Positions 42,462-51,366 of a DNA stretch of 64,000 bases are shown here, in pieces (the first letter of the stretch is position 1; each line of letters begins with the position of its first letter). This DNA is from Mesorhizobium loti R88b (GTDB lineage Bacteria > Pseudomonadota > Alphaproteobacteria > Rhizobiales > Rhizobiaceae). The notes beneath the pieces were generated by a model, which worked only from the letters and a program-made list of their open reading frames with translations, was not told the DNA's origin and did not search any database. The DNA is taken from the NCBI RefSeq assembly GCF_013170845.1, contig NZ_CP033367.1:3411001-3475000 (forward strand), given 5' to 3'. Position numbers and translations under genes: made by a program.

Positions 42462-42508
42462 GGTCTGTCTCCATTTCTGTGAATTCGTCGCTTCGCGACT
42501 GGTGAGAC

Positions 42509-42533
42509 AACCTCTCGGGTCGATGAAGGTTCC
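42509..42533 (-). promoter_or_regulatory. EcfG-like promoter
   Basis: On the minus strand GGAAC is followed after 17 bp by GTT, reading toward the exported-protein gene at 42461. Spacing and elements fit the alphaproteobacterial general-stress sigma factor EcfG, though the CGTT box is incomplete. Confidence 0.5.
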
Positions 42534-42663
42534 CGATAAAATTCGACGTCCTGAGGCGGTGCCCGGTTCGCGTCCAACGTCAGACCTGGCGCAATGCTTT
42601 TGGCATAGAGGCTTGAAAAAAATGCTTTCCCGATCGACCGAATGGTGCTTTAACGCGCCCATC

Positions 42664-42755
42664 CACAGGGGTGCTCCGTACGGTCGGGGCTGAGACGGGG
42701 GCGGCAAGCCCACAGACCCTAGAAGCTGATCTGGGTAATACCAGCGGAGCGAGGC
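42664..42755 (+). promoter_or_regulatory. TPP riboswitch (THI element)
   Basis: CACAGGGGTGCTCCG opens the P1/P2 stem and is followed by GGGGCTGAGACGGGG, then AGACCC, the conserved GCTGATCTGGGTAATACCAG and the closing CGGAGCGAGG. These are the conserved parts of the TPP aptamer in order. It lies 6-90 bp before the ykoF-like start, so high thiamine pyrophosphate would block translation or transcription of the operon. Confidence 0.95.
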
Positions 42756-42760
42756 GGGCG

Positions 42761-43369
42761 ATGTTTTCAGGCGCACAGATTTCCCTATATCCCATGGCCG
42801 ACGATTTCGTCGGCGTCATCCTTGGCGCGCTCGGTGCGCTCGATCCCTGGCGGGACAGGCTCAGGATCGAGACCGACGACATCTCGACCTTGCTGGTCGG
42901 CCCGCCCGAAGTGTTGTTCCCGGCTTTGCGCGACCTGTTCGTGGCGGCGGCGCGCAGCGGCAAGCATTGCGTGCTGTCGGCAACCATTTCGCGCGGCTGC
43001 CCGGGCGAGCCGGACGATCCGATCTGCCGCACCGATACGCTTGGCGGGCCTGTCGGGCCGCTTGGCCCGCGCAAGGAAGCCGCCATCACCGCCGTGCGCA
43101 ATGCTGCTGCCACCGGCCAGCCGGCCGCGGCGCAGTTCTCGCTTTATGTGATGGGCACCGGCGACCACATGGACGAGATCTATGGCTGCATCGATTTCCT
43201 GAAGCAGTCCGGCGTCTACGATCGCTCCAAGAATTTTTGCACCAAACTGCGCGGCGATACGGGCGCGATCTTTTCGGCGCTGAATGAGGCCTTCTGCCGC
43301 TTCGGGCCGGGGGCCGGCCACGTAACCCTCGACGTCACGGTCTCGGCCAATAGCCCGTCGGCTGTCTAG
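42761..43369 (+). CDS. ykoF: YkoF-family thiamine/HMP-binding protein
   Basis: Predicted 202 aa from the ATG right after the riboswitch. It contains two similar halves: GAQISLYPMADDFVGVILGALGAL and the second repeat AAQFSLYVMGTGDHMDEIYGCIDFL, the duplicated ferredoxin-like YkoF fold that binds thiamine or its hydroxymethylpyrimidine precursor. It acts with the ABC transporter genes downstream, probably as a cytoplasmic acceptor of imported precursor. Confidence 0.88.
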   Translation: MFSGAQISLYPMADDFVGVILGALGALDPWRDRLRIETDDISTLLVGPPEVLFPALRDLFVAAARSGKHCVLSATISRGCPGEPDDPICRTDTLGGPVGPLGPRKEAAITAVRNAAATGQPAAAQFSLYVMGTGDHMDEIYGCIDFLKQSGVYDRSKNFCTKLRGDTGAIFSALNEAFCRFGPGAGHVTLDVTVSANSPSAV

Positions 43370-43408
43370 CCGGCCGCGCTTGCGCGCGACCCGTCAAAGG
43401 TTATCCCC

Positions 43409-44224
43409 GTGGTCTCATCATCAGTCGCGTTGCGCCCGCTCGCGGGTTCCCTTGCCAAGGCAATACCCGCTGTCCTCTCGGTTGGATTGCTCCTTGTGGC
43501 GTGGGAACTCTACGCGACCTATTCCGGCATCAAGCCGACGATCCTGCCGGCGCCGTCACGCGTCTTCCAACAGGCGATGCTCAATCGTGAGGCGCTGATT
43601 GACAACGCCATTCCCACCATCGGCGCCACGCTGATCGGCTTTGCCTGTTCGTTGAGCGCCGCCTTCGTTCTATCGATGCTGGTCGATTTTTTCCGGCCGT
43701 TGCGGCGCGCGCTGTTTCCGGTCTTCATCGTCAGCCAGACCTTGCCGCTGGTGGCGATCGCGCCACTGGTGGTGCTGTGGTTCGGCTTCGGGCTGATGCC
43801 GAAGATACTGCTGGTGGCGCTGGTTACCTTCTTTCCGATGCTGGTAGCTCTGGTGCAGGGTTACGATGCGACGGAGGCCGAGATCGGCCAGATGCTGCGC
43901 GCCATGGGGGCAGGGCGTTGGCGCGTCTTCATGCTGGCGCGGCTGCCTTCGGCGCTGCCCTATTTCTTCGCCGGCCTGCGGATCTCCATCACCTATGCCG
44001 TGGTCGGCGCGATCTTCGCCGAATATGCGGGCGCGGCCAAAGGGCTCGGCATCTACATGCTCAACGCCAAGAACAATTTCCGCCCCGATCTGGTGCTGGC
44101 CGCCGTCGGTGTCAGTGCCGCGCTCACGCTCACCCTGTTCGGGCTGACCGCGTTTTTGCAGCGCCTCGCCATGCCCTGGGAGCGGGCCGGCCGGCAGCCT
44201 ACGCGAAAGGGGCCGCGGCGATGA
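43409..44224 (+). CDS. thiX: ABC transporter permease ThiX (thiamine precursor uptake)
   Basis: A 271-aa permease, GTG start, with about six helices. It has the EAA loop: EAEIGQMLRAMGAGRWRVFMLARLPSALPYFFAGLRIS, where the EAA-G motif contacts the ATPase. It belongs to the SsuC/TauC-like group. Placement after the TPP riboswitch and ykoF identifies the system as ThiXYZ, which imports formylaminopyrimidine or HMP precursors. It overlaps the ATPase gene by ATGA. Confidence 0.88.
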   Translation: MVSSSVALRPLAGSLAKAIPAVLSVGLLLVAWELYATYSGIKPTILPAPSRVFQQAMLNREALIDNAIPTIGATLIGFACSLSAAFVLSMLVDFFRPLRRALFPVFIVSQTLPLVAIAPLVVLWFGFGLMPKILLVALVTFFPMLVALVQGYDATEAEIGQMLRAMGAGRWRVFMLARLPSALPYFFAGLRISITYAVVGAIFAEYAGAAKGLGIYMLNAKNNFRPDLVLAAVGVSAALTLTLFGLTAFLQRLAMPWERAGRQPTRKGPRR

Positions 44225-44973
44225 GCCGGCTCGAATTGCGGCATGTGCGCAAGGCGTTTGGCGGGCTCGATGTGCTCGCCGACATTTCGCTCAAAGTCGG
44301 TGCCGGCGAGTTCGTCTCGATCCTTGGGCCTTCGGGCGCCGGCAAGTCGACGCTGTTCCAGCTTCTGACGGGTGCGGAGCACGGCGGGGGCGAGATGCTC
44401 TTCGACGGTGCGCCGCTCGACGACCATGGCAGGCATTTCGCCTTCATGCCGCAGCGCGATGCGCTGATGCCGTGGCGGCGCATCCTCGACAACGCGACGC
44501 TCGGGCTCGAGGTGCAAGGCGTCAGGCGCAGGGCGGCTCGGGCACGCGTCGCGCCGCTGTTTGCCGAGTTCGGGCTTGCCGGCTTCGAGCGGCATTTCCC
44601 GGCGCAGCTTTCGGGCGGCATGCGCCAGCGCGCGGCGCTTTTGCGCACCGTTGTGCAGGAGCGCGACATGCTTTTGCTCGATGAGCCGTTCGGTGCGCTC
44701 GACGCACTGACCCGCACCGCCATGCAGCGCTGGCTCGAACAGATGTGGCGGGAGCATCGCTGGACGGCACTGCTGATCACCCATGATGTGCGCGAGGCGG
44801 TGTTCCTGTCGGACCGCATCTATGTGCTGTCGGCACGCCCGGCCCGTGTACTGCGTGAAATCCCGGTGCCGCTGCCGCGCCCGCGCGATCCGACGGGCGC
44901 CGCCACGCTCGAGGCCGAAATCCTCGACATTTTGCTCAACCCTCAACCATCCAAAGGACATGACCATGACTGA
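44221..44973 (+). CDS. thiZ: ABC transporter ATPase ThiZ
   Basis: A 250-aa nucleotide-binding subunit: Walker A GPSGAGKST (about residue 40), Q-loop MPQRDALMPW, signature LSGGMRQRAAL, Walker B MLLLDEPFGALD and H-loop ITHDVREAV. It powers uptake through ThiX. Both ends overlap neighbours (ATGA at the start, 8 bp with thiY). Confidence 0.9.
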   Translation: MSRLELRHVRKAFGGLDVLADISLKVGAGEFVSILGPSGAGKSTLFQLLTGAEHGGGEMLFDGAPLDDHGRHFAFMPQRDALMPWRRILDNATLGLEVQGVRRRAARARVAPLFAEFGLAGFERHFPAQLSGGMRQRAALLRTVVQERDMLLLDEPFGALDALTRTAMQRWLEQMWREHRWTALLITHDVREAVFLSDRIYVLSARPARVLREIPVPLPRPRDPTGAATLEAEILDILLNPQPSKGHDHD

Positions 44974-45982
44974 CCTGACGCGCCGGCAGGCCTTGCTGCT
45001 TACCCTTGCCAGCGGCCTTCCGCTGGTTACCGGATCAAGCCGCTCCTTGGCGGCAACGCAAAAAGTCACCGTCGCTCTCGACTGGACTGTCAACACCAAC
45101 CACATCGGGCTGTTCGTCGCCCGTGACAAAGGGTTCTATGGCGAGGCCGGCCTCGATGTGGATATCCTGCCCTACAGCGATACCGGTGCCGGCACGCTGG
45201 TCGCCAACCGCGTTGCCGATTTCGGCATCAATGGCACCATCAGCCTGTTCACCCAGAAGACCGCCGGGGCCGATTTGAAGGGCGTCTATGCGGTGGTGCA
45301 GTCCGAAACCGGCAGGGTGGTGTTCAATGCCGCGCGCAGCGAAATCAAAAGCCCCAGGGATCTTGACGGCCTGACCTATGGCGGTTTCGGCAGTGCCTGG
45401 GAAAACGCGCTGATCTCGACCATCATCCGTCACGACGGTGGCAAGGGCAATTTCGAGACCGTGACGCTCGGCACCTCCGCCTACGAGGCGCTGGCCAATG
45501 GCTCGGTCGACTTCACGCTCGAGGTCTCGACCTGGGAGGGTGTGGAGGCCGAACTCAAAGGCATCAAGCAGCGCAGCTTCGTCTATGCCGACTATGGCGT
45601 GCCCGACGAGCACACGACACTGATCTCGTCGAGCGAAGCGTATCTCCAGGCAAACCCGGAACTGGCGGCGGCCTTCGTCCAGGCAACGCGCCGCGGCTAT
45701 CAGTTCAGCGTCGATCATCCCGGGGAAGCCGCGGCGCTGCTGATCGCCGCCAACAAGGATGTCCTGACCAATCCGACGTTGATCGAGGCGTCGCTGAGGG
45801 CGCTGATCGACGGGCACTATCTGCGCGGCGAAAACGGCGCCATCGGCACATTGGATCCGGCCAAGATGGACGCGATCGGCGACTACCTCTTCAGCGCCGG
45901 CATTTTGCGCGATGCTGACGGCAAAGTGCTGACGCAACGCCCGGATTTCGCGAAGTATTTCAGCAATTCAACTCTAGGCTAG
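44966..45982 (+). CDS. thiY: ABC transporter substrate-binding protein ThiY
   Basis: A 338-aa periplasmic protein of the NMT1/THI5-like family. The start MTDLTRRQALLLTLASGL has a Tat-like Arg pair and a hydrophobic core. The family motifs KVTVALDWTVNTNHIGLFVARDKGFY and GINGTISLFTQKTAG are present. It binds the pyrimidine precursor (FAMP in studied homologues). AAAGGA lies 8 nt before the ATG. The TPP riboswitch should control it with the operon. Confidence 0.88.
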   Translation: MTDLTRRQALLLTLASGLPLVTGSSRSLAATQKVTVALDWTVNTNHIGLFVARDKGFYGEAGLDVDILPYSDTGAGTLVANRVADFGINGTISLFTQKTAGADLKGVYAVVQSETGRVVFNAARSEIKSPRDLDGLTYGGFGSAWENALISTIIRHDGGKGNFETVTLGTSAYEALANGSVDFTLEVSTWEGVEAELKGIKQRSFVYADYGVPDEHTTLISSSEAYLQANPELAAAFVQATRRGYQFSVDHPGEAAALLIAANKDVLTNPTLIEASLRALIDGHYLRGENGAIGTLDPAKMDAIGDYLFSAGILRDADGKVLTQRPDFAKYFSNSTLG

Positions 45983-46252
45983 GCATGGTGCTTCGACGTC
46001 CAGGCAAGCTGCGAGGTCGCTCGCGCCCAGGGCCGCGGCGTTCTTGTGTTAGCCGCTGCCCATTTGTGTTTGACCTTGGTTTCCCCGGTCCGGCTTGCTG
46101 TCTTGCAGGCCCGCGCCCGACAATGTCCGAGCATGATCGCATACCCGACGCAGATTCCGATTGGCATCATTCCGATCTTGCCGGTTAACCGCCCGGCAAT
46201 GCTTGCATGCAATGGTCCTCCCCTGAGGACCACCGGGGTGTTTGCCTTGCTC

Positions 46253-46930
46253 ATGCCAAAAAGTGAAACGCTGTCGCGCTCCGATCAGGTCGCGATATCC
46301 GAAGCGCGCAAGCGCGAGATCCTGGTCGATCTTCGCGAAGGTTTCTTTCGCGCCTGTGCCCTGGTGTGCGCGGGGCTGTTTGTCTATCGCGGCGTACACC
46401 AGCTGTTAGAGGATCCCACGCGGCTCAATGCAGCGCTGGCGGCGATGTCCGAGATTCTTACCTTCACCTGGCTGCTGTTGTCGCGGCGCCCGGTCACGCG
46501 TGACTGGAATCCGCTCACGGTCATCGTCTCCATCACCGCCAGTTTCGGGGTTGTGCTGATCAGCCTGGAACCCGGCACAGCGTTTGTTCCCGTCGATATT
46601 GCCGCGCCGCTGCAGATCCTGGCGCTGTTGTTCGTCATCTGGGGCAAGGCTTCTCTGGGCCGCTCCTTTGCTATCCTGCCTGCCAATCGTGGTGTGATGA
46701 CCGGCGGCGCATACCGGATTGTGCGGCACCCGATCTATGCCGGCTATCTTGCCGGACACGTTCTCTTCCTGCTGTCGGCCTTTTCCTTCCACAATTTCGC
46801 GGTCTATGCCGTCATCACCTACATGCAGCTGTATCGTATCATGCGCGAGGAGGCGTTGCTGTCCTCGCTGCCCGAATATCGCGACTATATGAAGCGCGTG
46901 CCCTACAGGCTGTTGTACCGGGTTTTCTAA
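46253..46930 (+). CDS. Isoprenylcysteine methyltransferase-like membrane protein
   Basis: Predicted 225 aa with about five helices. The conserved end of the ICMT/PEMT family is present: GGAYRIVRHPIYAGYLAGHVLF then YMQLYRIMREEALLSSLPEYRDYMKRVPYRLL (R-H-P-x-Y-x-G and the E-E / E-Y-x-x-Y SAM-binding end). It methylates a carboxyl or a phospholipid headgroup; the substrate is unknown. The start is uncertain: I use ATG 46253, though the frame is open to 46046. Confidence 0.78.
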   Translation: MPKSETLSRSDQVAISEARKREILVDLREGFFRACALVCAGLFVYRGVHQLLEDPTRLNAALAAMSEILTFTWLLLSRRPVTRDWNPLTVIVSITASFGVVLISLEPGTAFVPVDIAAPLQILALLFVIWGKASLGRSFAILPANRGVMTGGAYRIVRHPIYAGYLAGHVLFLLSAFSFHNFAVYAVITYMQLYRIMREEALLSSLPEYRDYMKRVPYRLLYRVF

Positions 46931-47421
46931 GAACGGCACGGCCGGCAAAAACAGGGGGGCCGTTCCGTGGCTTCGACTGGTTTGGGCAGTTTTCCCATCC
47001 AAGCGGTGTGCGGATTGCCGATTGCCAGCGGCATGCATGATATCGACCTGGTCTGACGAGAGCGATCACATAGCGCCCATGGGGACATCTCCAGGCCACC
47101 GCTGAGCGGCTTCAGCGCTATCCAGAGCTCACGACAAAGCGCCACAGCCGCAGACTGGCGTGCTCAAAGGCGCAAGAGAGTCAAAAAAACGTTTTTCTTA
47201 TCGATAGGTATAATATATCGATTATTTTGGTATTCTCCGAATAATATTTTTTACAATTAAATTATACGTCTATTATTATTGTCATTTGTTAATTTCAACA
47301 ATTAATACCATTAAATTATCCCGTATTGGACAATTTGAAACTGAATCTCTTCTGTTGCGTAGTTGAGTTTGCAATCGGCCGTGTGCCGACTGCCTTAGCG
47401 CAACGACAACAGGAGAGTGTT
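46931..47421. other. Gene-free stretch with strongly AT-rich segment
   Basis: No credible gene in 490 bp. From 47190 to 47330 the sequence is mostly A/T (TTTTTTCTTATCGATAGGTA, TATAATATATCGATTA), unlike anything nearby. It lies upstream of the glycine-rich gene at 47422 and probably holds its promoter and binding sites for AT-preferring regulators. Confidence 0.6.
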
Positions 47422-48048
47422 ATGGCTTTTACCATCAGAACAGTCGCCAGTGTGTTGGCAGGTAGTGCAATAGTCGTCGTTCTGTCCTTGCCGGCGCAAG
47501 CTGCAGGGCTCGGTGTTGGGGTCGGTGCCTCGATTGGCGGCAGCGGTGGCGTCAATGCCGGCGTCGGTGCCTCGATTGGCGGCAGCGGCGGCATCAGTGC
47601 CGGTGCCGGCGCTTCCGTCGGTGGCAGCGGTGGCGTCAACGCCGGAGCCGGCGCCAATGTCGGCGGCTCGAACGGCGTCAGCGCCGGGCTCGGCGCCTCG
47701 GTCGGCGGCAGCGGTGGTATCAATGCCGGCGCCGGCGCCAATGTCGGTGGAACCGGCGGCGTCACCGCCGGGCTCGGTGCCAATGTCGGCGGCACGGGCG
47801 GCATCGGCGTTGGTGTCGGCGTGGGCATCGGTGGTGGCACCAATCCCAGCAACCCGTCGAACCCCAGCAATCCGTCCAATCCCAGCAACCCAAGCAATCC
47901 CAGCCATCCTAATCTGCCGGGCGTGGTGGCTCAGATGTCGGATGGCAAGATCGCGCGGATGAAGAAGCGCTGTGCCGACGTGCTCAGCAGCGAAGGCACC
48001 TATGATCGCGACCTGCGGCAGCTTTGCCTGCTGATCGCGAGGCGCTGA
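47422..48048 (+). CDS. Exported glycine-rich repeat protein, paralogue 1
   Basis: A 208-aa protein: signal peptide ending SLPAQA, then about ten tandem units of the type GASIGGSGGVNAG (12-13 aa), an NPS-repeat spacer (N-P-S-N-P-S) and a conserved C-terminal domain (QMSDGKIARMKKRCADVLSS, RDLRQLCLLIARR). The repeats would form a flexible or glycine-sheet surface structure; two Cys lie in the end domain. AGGAGAG supports the ATG. A paralogue follows at 48395. The function is unknown, possibly envelope or biofilm-related. Confidence 0.75.
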   Translation: MAFTIRTVASVLAGSAIVVVLSLPAQAAGLGVGVGASIGGSGGVNAGVGASIGGSGGISAGAGASVGGSGGVNAGAGANVGGSNGVSAGLGASVGGSGGINAGAGANVGGTGGVTAGLGANVGGTGGIGVGVGVGIGGGTNPSNPSNPSNPSNPSNPSNPSHPNLPGVVAQMSDGKIARMKKRCADVLSSEGTYDRDLRQLCLLIARR

Positions 48049-48126
48049 GGCCAAGAGTGCGGGGATCGGAAGTGCAACACCAGCCGTGAGGCTATGACCG
48101 CACTCTCCTGGCCTCCGGCCGGTCGG

Positions 48127-48153
48127 AAAGCCCGCCATTTCGGCGGGCTTTCT
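48127..48153 (+). terminator. Intrinsic terminator after the first glycine-rich gene
   Basis: AAAGCCCGCC / GGCGGGCTTT around an ATTTC loop. The rest of 48049-48394 holds no gene that I can support and must contain the promoter of the second paralogue. Confidence 0.75.
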
Positions 48154-48394
48154 GTTGTCGATATCCTAGCAACCCGGACGCTGTTGCTGGGGTGTCGATC
48201 CGTTTGAAGGTTGCGGATCTGGCGCCTATCCGCTGATACCTCTCGATGGGTCCAATTGTCTCGAATTGGCCGGTATGCGGGTAACTGTACCAGAGGTTGT
48301 CAAATGTATTTTAGCAACCAATGATGGAGACCGAAGGTTGGTCATACAGCCGGTTTTCAAGTCCGGTTTGTTAGAACAACCCAGGGAGAGACTC

Positions 48395-48985
48395 ATGTTT
48401 GGTATCGCAAAAAGACTTTCCAAGATCCTCGCGGGCGGTGCTGTCGTGGCCGTTCTATGCATGCCGGCCCACGCCGCTGGAATCGGCGTTGGCACCGGCG
48501 CCTCTGTCGGCGGCAGTGGCGGTGTCAATGCCGGTGCCGGTGCTTCAGTCGGGGGTGGTGGCGGCGTTAATGCCGGTGCTGGTGCTTCAGTTGGCGGCGG
48601 CGGTGGTATCAATGCCGGCGCCGGTGCATCGGTCGGTGGCAGCAATGGCGTCAATGCGGGCGCAGGAGCCAGCATCGGCGGCAACAACGGGGTCAACGCA
48701 GGCCTCGGTGCGTCAGTGGGGGGCCAAAACGGTGTTGGCGTTGGCGCGGGTGTCGGTATCGGCAATGGCATCGGTGCCGGTGTCGGCATTGGTGTTGGCG
48801 GAACAAATCCGAGCACGCCAAGCAACCCGTCCAACCCCAGCAAGCCTGGCCTGCCAGGCGTCGTCGCCGAGATGTCGGACAGCCAGGTGGCGCGGATGAA
48901 GAAGCGCTGCGTCGATGTGCTGGCCAGTTCAGGCGGCTACGACCGCGACCTGCGGCAGCTGTGCCTGCTGATCGCGCGCCGCTAA
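48395..48985 (+). CDS. Exported glycine-rich repeat protein, paralogue 2
   Basis: A 196-aa protein with the same plan as its neighbour: signal MFGIAKRLSKILAGGAVVAVL ending MPAHA, GAGASVGGGGGVNAG repeats, a shorter proline spacer (NPSTPSNPSNPSKPG) and the C-terminal domain (MSDSQVARMKKRCVDVLASS, YDRDLRQLCLLIARR). GGGAGAG lies before the ATG. A hairpin terminator (AGGCCCGC 49002 / GCGGGCCT 49022) follows. It arose by tandem duplication. Confidence 0.75.
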   Translation: MFGIAKRLSKILAGGAVVAVLCMPAHAAGIGVGTGASVGGSGGVNAGAGASVGGGGGVNAGAGASVGGGGGINAGAGASVGGSNGVNAGAGASIGGNNGVNAGLGASVGGQNGVGVGAGVGIGNGIGAGVGIGVGGTNPSTPSNPSNPSKPGLPGVVAEMSDSQVARMKKRCVDVLASSGGYDRDLRQLCLLIARR

Positions 48986-49077
48986 GGCGGTAAACGTCAT
49001 GAGGCCCGCTGCCGCAAGGTGGCGGGCCTTCATTTTGCCGGCGAACGGTCTGCGCGCGCGCCTCGTCATAATCACGC

Positions 49078-49102
49078 GGAACGGTAAGGCTGTTCGAACG
49101 TT
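49078..49102 (+). promoter_or_regulatory. EcfG-type promoter
   Basis: GGAAC, exactly 16 bp, then CGTT: a full match to the general-stress sigma (EcfG) consensus, 74 bp before the DUF3309 start. Confidence 0.75.
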
Positions 49103-49175
49103 CTCGTCTTCGAAACATCGCATGCGACGATGTTCAAACCGGCGTGTCAGCGCCTACAGGAGCGGGAAAAACACC

Positions 49176-49340
49176 ATGAGCATCGGCACCATCCTCATCA
49201 TCATTCTTGTCATCGCGCTGCTGGGCGGCTTCAGCGGTCTCGGCGGCGGGCCGTTCTATGGCACCGGCTATTATGGCGGCGGCGGCCTCGGGCTTGTGCT
49301 GCTGATCATTATCGTCCTTGTCGTGCTAGGGCGCATCTAA
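49176..49340 (+). CDS. DUF3309 small membrane peptide, 54 aa
   Basis: Two hydrophobic segments (MSIGTILIIILVIALLGG and GLVLLIIIVLVVLGRI) around a Gly/Tyr-rich turn, the standard DUF3309 plan. AGGAGCGGG upstream. The EcfG promoter links it to the general stress response. It is a distant relative of the peptide at 1872. Confidence 0.8.
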   Translation: MSIGTILIIILVIALLGGFSGLGGGPFYGTGYYGGGGLGLVLLIIIVLVVLGRI

Positions 49341-49613
49341 CAGTCCGCAAGTCGTCGGGACGATCGCAATCCCGTGACCGCGTTGAGATCGAAGCGCACC
49401 GGATTGTGATGGAAGCAAGCCGGCTTGTGATCCAGAATTCTGCGCGACTCTCGTATTGTGAATTCGGTCCACACCCCCCGTGGAAACAAGAGGAGAGGGT
49501 CCCACCCCTTCATCCTCCTCCAAGGCCCGCCCCGGCATGCCGGAGCGGGCTTTTGCGTTCAAGCCGACGGAACCGGCTTGCGTCGAGACAGTTGAGTTGC
49601 GGAAGGCTGCCCA

Positions 49614-49787
49614 ATGCCCGCAACACTCAGAGCAACCCTGTGCGAAATTCGCGATGATCTTCACCTCCTTAGGCGGATGGTGGCGGCCCGCGGCCATATA
49701 GAGACCATCCAGGGTATCGACGCGCTGATCGGCATCGCGGAAGCCGAGGCCATCAAGGGCATCAGCCGTATCGATCGCCGCAGCTGA
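49614..49787 (+). CDS. Small hypothetical protein, 57 aa
   Basis: Too short for most gene lists. ATG with GGAAGG 7 nt upstream; reads MPATLRATLCEIRDDLHLLR, then a Gly/Ile helix (TIQGIDALIGIAEAEAIKG). It ends 16 bp before the flavin-binding gene, so probably co-transcribed. Helical and soluble. Confidence 0.45.
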   Translation: MPATLRATLCEIRDDLHLLRRMVAARGHIETIQGIDALIGIAEAEAIKGISRIDRRS

Positions 49788-49803
49788 AGGGAAAGAGGAC
49801 CGG

Positions 49804-50289
49804 ATGAACGTCACGGAGATGACGCGGCAGGACTGCATTGCCCTGTTGAAGACGCAACGCCTTGGCCGGCTGGCCTGTGTGCGCGACCTCAGGCCCTATG
49901 TGGTGCCGATTCATTTTGCCTTCGGAGATGACGCCATTTTCAGTTTCTCGCTTCCCGGCAGGAAGGTCGAGTGGATGCAGGCCAACCCCCATGTCTGTCT
50001 TCAGGTCGATGATGTGGGCGGTGCTCATGGCTGGAAGAGTGTCGTCGTGGAGGGTCTCTTCGAGGAGCTGCCCAAAGGGAATGATCTGGATGACAGTGCC
50101 GCCGGTGTCGAAAGGATGATTGCCCCGGTAGACATCGACCGCAAATTTGCCTGGTCGCTTCTTGCAGCGCACGCGAACTGGTGGGAACCAGGCGCGCTGA
50201 AGCCGGACCATGCCGCGACGGTCTCAGGCAGCCATCTATTTTATCGGATCAGGATCGAGGCGATATCCGGAAGGCAGGCCTCCTGGTAG
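49804..50289 (+). CDS. Pyridoxamine 5'-phosphate oxidase-like flavin-binding protein
   Basis: A 161-aa split-barrel protein: residues 1-60 show CIALLKTQRLGRLACVRDLRPYVVPIHFAFGD, the usual start of the Nim/PNPOx-like family, then FSLPGRKVEWMQANPHVCLQVDD and WKSVVVEGLFEEL. These bind FMN (sometimes F420 or haem) and include nitroreductase-like and stress proteins. Substrate unknown. It is convergent with the histidine kinase (6-bp gap). Confidence 0.82.
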   Translation: MNVTEMTRQDCIALLKTQRLGRLACVRDLRPYVVPIHFAFGDDAIFSFSLPGRKVEWMQANPHVCLQVDDVGGAHGWKSVVVEGLFEELPKGNDLDDSAAGVERMIAPVDIDRKFAWSLLAAHANWWEPGALKPDHAATVSGSHLFYRIRIEAISGRQASW

Positions 50290-50295
50290 CGGTTT

Positions 50296-51366
50296 TTACG
50301 CAGCGCGCGGCACCCGTGAGGTGAACGTCGCGCGGGTCACCGACACGCTGGTGCCGTCGGTGTCGCTGATCGTTTCCACCTTGGCCTCCAGCTGTCTGAC
50401 CAGTGCCTCCACGATGGCCGTTCCAAGCCCGGTGCTCGGCAAGTCGTTTGCGATCTTGCCAACGCCATTGTCCGATACCGTCAGTTTCCAGTCGCTGCCC
50501 GCGGTTTCGAAGGTCACCTGGATACAGGCGCCGGCCTTCTCCCTTGGGAAGGCATATTTGATGGCGTTGAGGACGAGTTCGGTGACGATCAGCCCCAGGC
50601 TAACCGCCCTTTGCGAATCCATTCTCCCGCCTTCGGCCGTGACATTGACCGTGATCGGCTGGGCTTCGCCGATCATGGATGATGCGAGGCTGCTGCACAA
50701 TTTCGGCAGGTAGGAGCCGACATCGATCTCGTCGATGCCGACAGAGGTATGGAGGTGGCGTTGCACCTCGGCCACGGACAGAACACGCTGGTGGGCGTCC
50801 TTCAGATGCTGGCGCGTCTCTTCCGAGGTGACGGAGCGTGCCTTCAGCAACAGGATGCTGGCGATGATCTGCAGGCTGTTGGCGACCCGGTGCTCCATTT
50901 CGCGCAACAGCACGTCCTTCTGCTGAAGCAGATCCTCGGTGCGGCGCAGCAATTCTTCCTTTTCGCGCTCGATGACGCGGCGCGCCGTTATGTCGTTAAA
51001 GGCGAGAAGGATGGTGATCGCCGAGCTGTGATCGTAAAGCACCTTGCGGGCGTTGAGCAGCATGGTGCGGCGGCCGATCCGCGGGAAATCATGCTCGACC
51101 TCGAAACCGTCCATGGCGGTCTTCTCGGGAATGATCGTCTCCAGCAACACACGAAGGGCGGGAATGTCCCACTGACCGTCGCCGAGGGCGTAGAGCAGTG
51201 TGCCCTGGGTCTGCTCCGGATCGACTTCAAATGTCTTGTAGAAGGAACGGCTGGCGGCCAGCACACGGAACTTCTCATCAAGCACGAGAAACGGCTCGGT
51301 GATCGTATTGACGATTGCCTGCGCCAGCGTCTGCGCATCCTCGATATTCGCGATGGGTTGAAACAT
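50296..51366 (-). CDS. PAS-containing HWE/HisKA_2-type sensor histidine kinase
   Basis: A 356-aa soluble kinase. Residues 10-130 form a PAS domain (TEPFLVLDEKFRVLAASRSFYKTF), followed by a short coiled coil (EREKEELLRRTEDLLQQKDVL). The phospho-acceptor box LREMEHRVANSLQIIASILLLKAR (His about 165) and the ATP-binding domain with ELVLNAIKYAFPREKAG and VSDNGVG follow. Such kinases feed the PhyR-NepR-EcfG general stress cascade in alphaproteobacteria; this fits the EcfG promoters nearby, but the link is inferred. I chose ATG 51366; the upstream frame lacks motifs. Confidence 0.85.
   Translation of the reverse strand: MFQPIANIEDAQTLAQAIVNTITEPFLVLDEKFRVLAASRSFYKTFEVDPEQTQGTLLYALGDGQWDIPALRVLLETIIPEKTAMDGFEVEHDFPRIGRRTMLLNARKVLYDHSSAITILLAFNDITARRVIEREKEELLRRTEDLLQQKDVLLREMEHRVANSLQIIASILLLKARSVTSEETRQHLKDAHQRVLSVAEVQRHLHTSVGIDEIDVGSYLPKLCSSLASSMIGEAQPITVNVTAEGGRMDSQRAVSLGLIVTELVLNAIKYAFPREKAGACIQVTFETAGSDWKLTVSDNGVGKIANDLPSTGLGTAIVEALVRQLEAKVETISDTDGTSVSVTRATFTSRVPRAA

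Noticed and set aside
47395..48138. Antisense repeat frames across the glycine-rich gene
   Set aside because: The sense frame has a signal peptide, ribosome site and a paralogue with a conserved end domain; antisense frames are by-products of the repeats.
47510..48790. CRISPR-like direct repeats
   Set aside because: Period is 36-39 bp but the units are in-frame codon repeats without unique spacers; they encode glycine-rich protein repeats.
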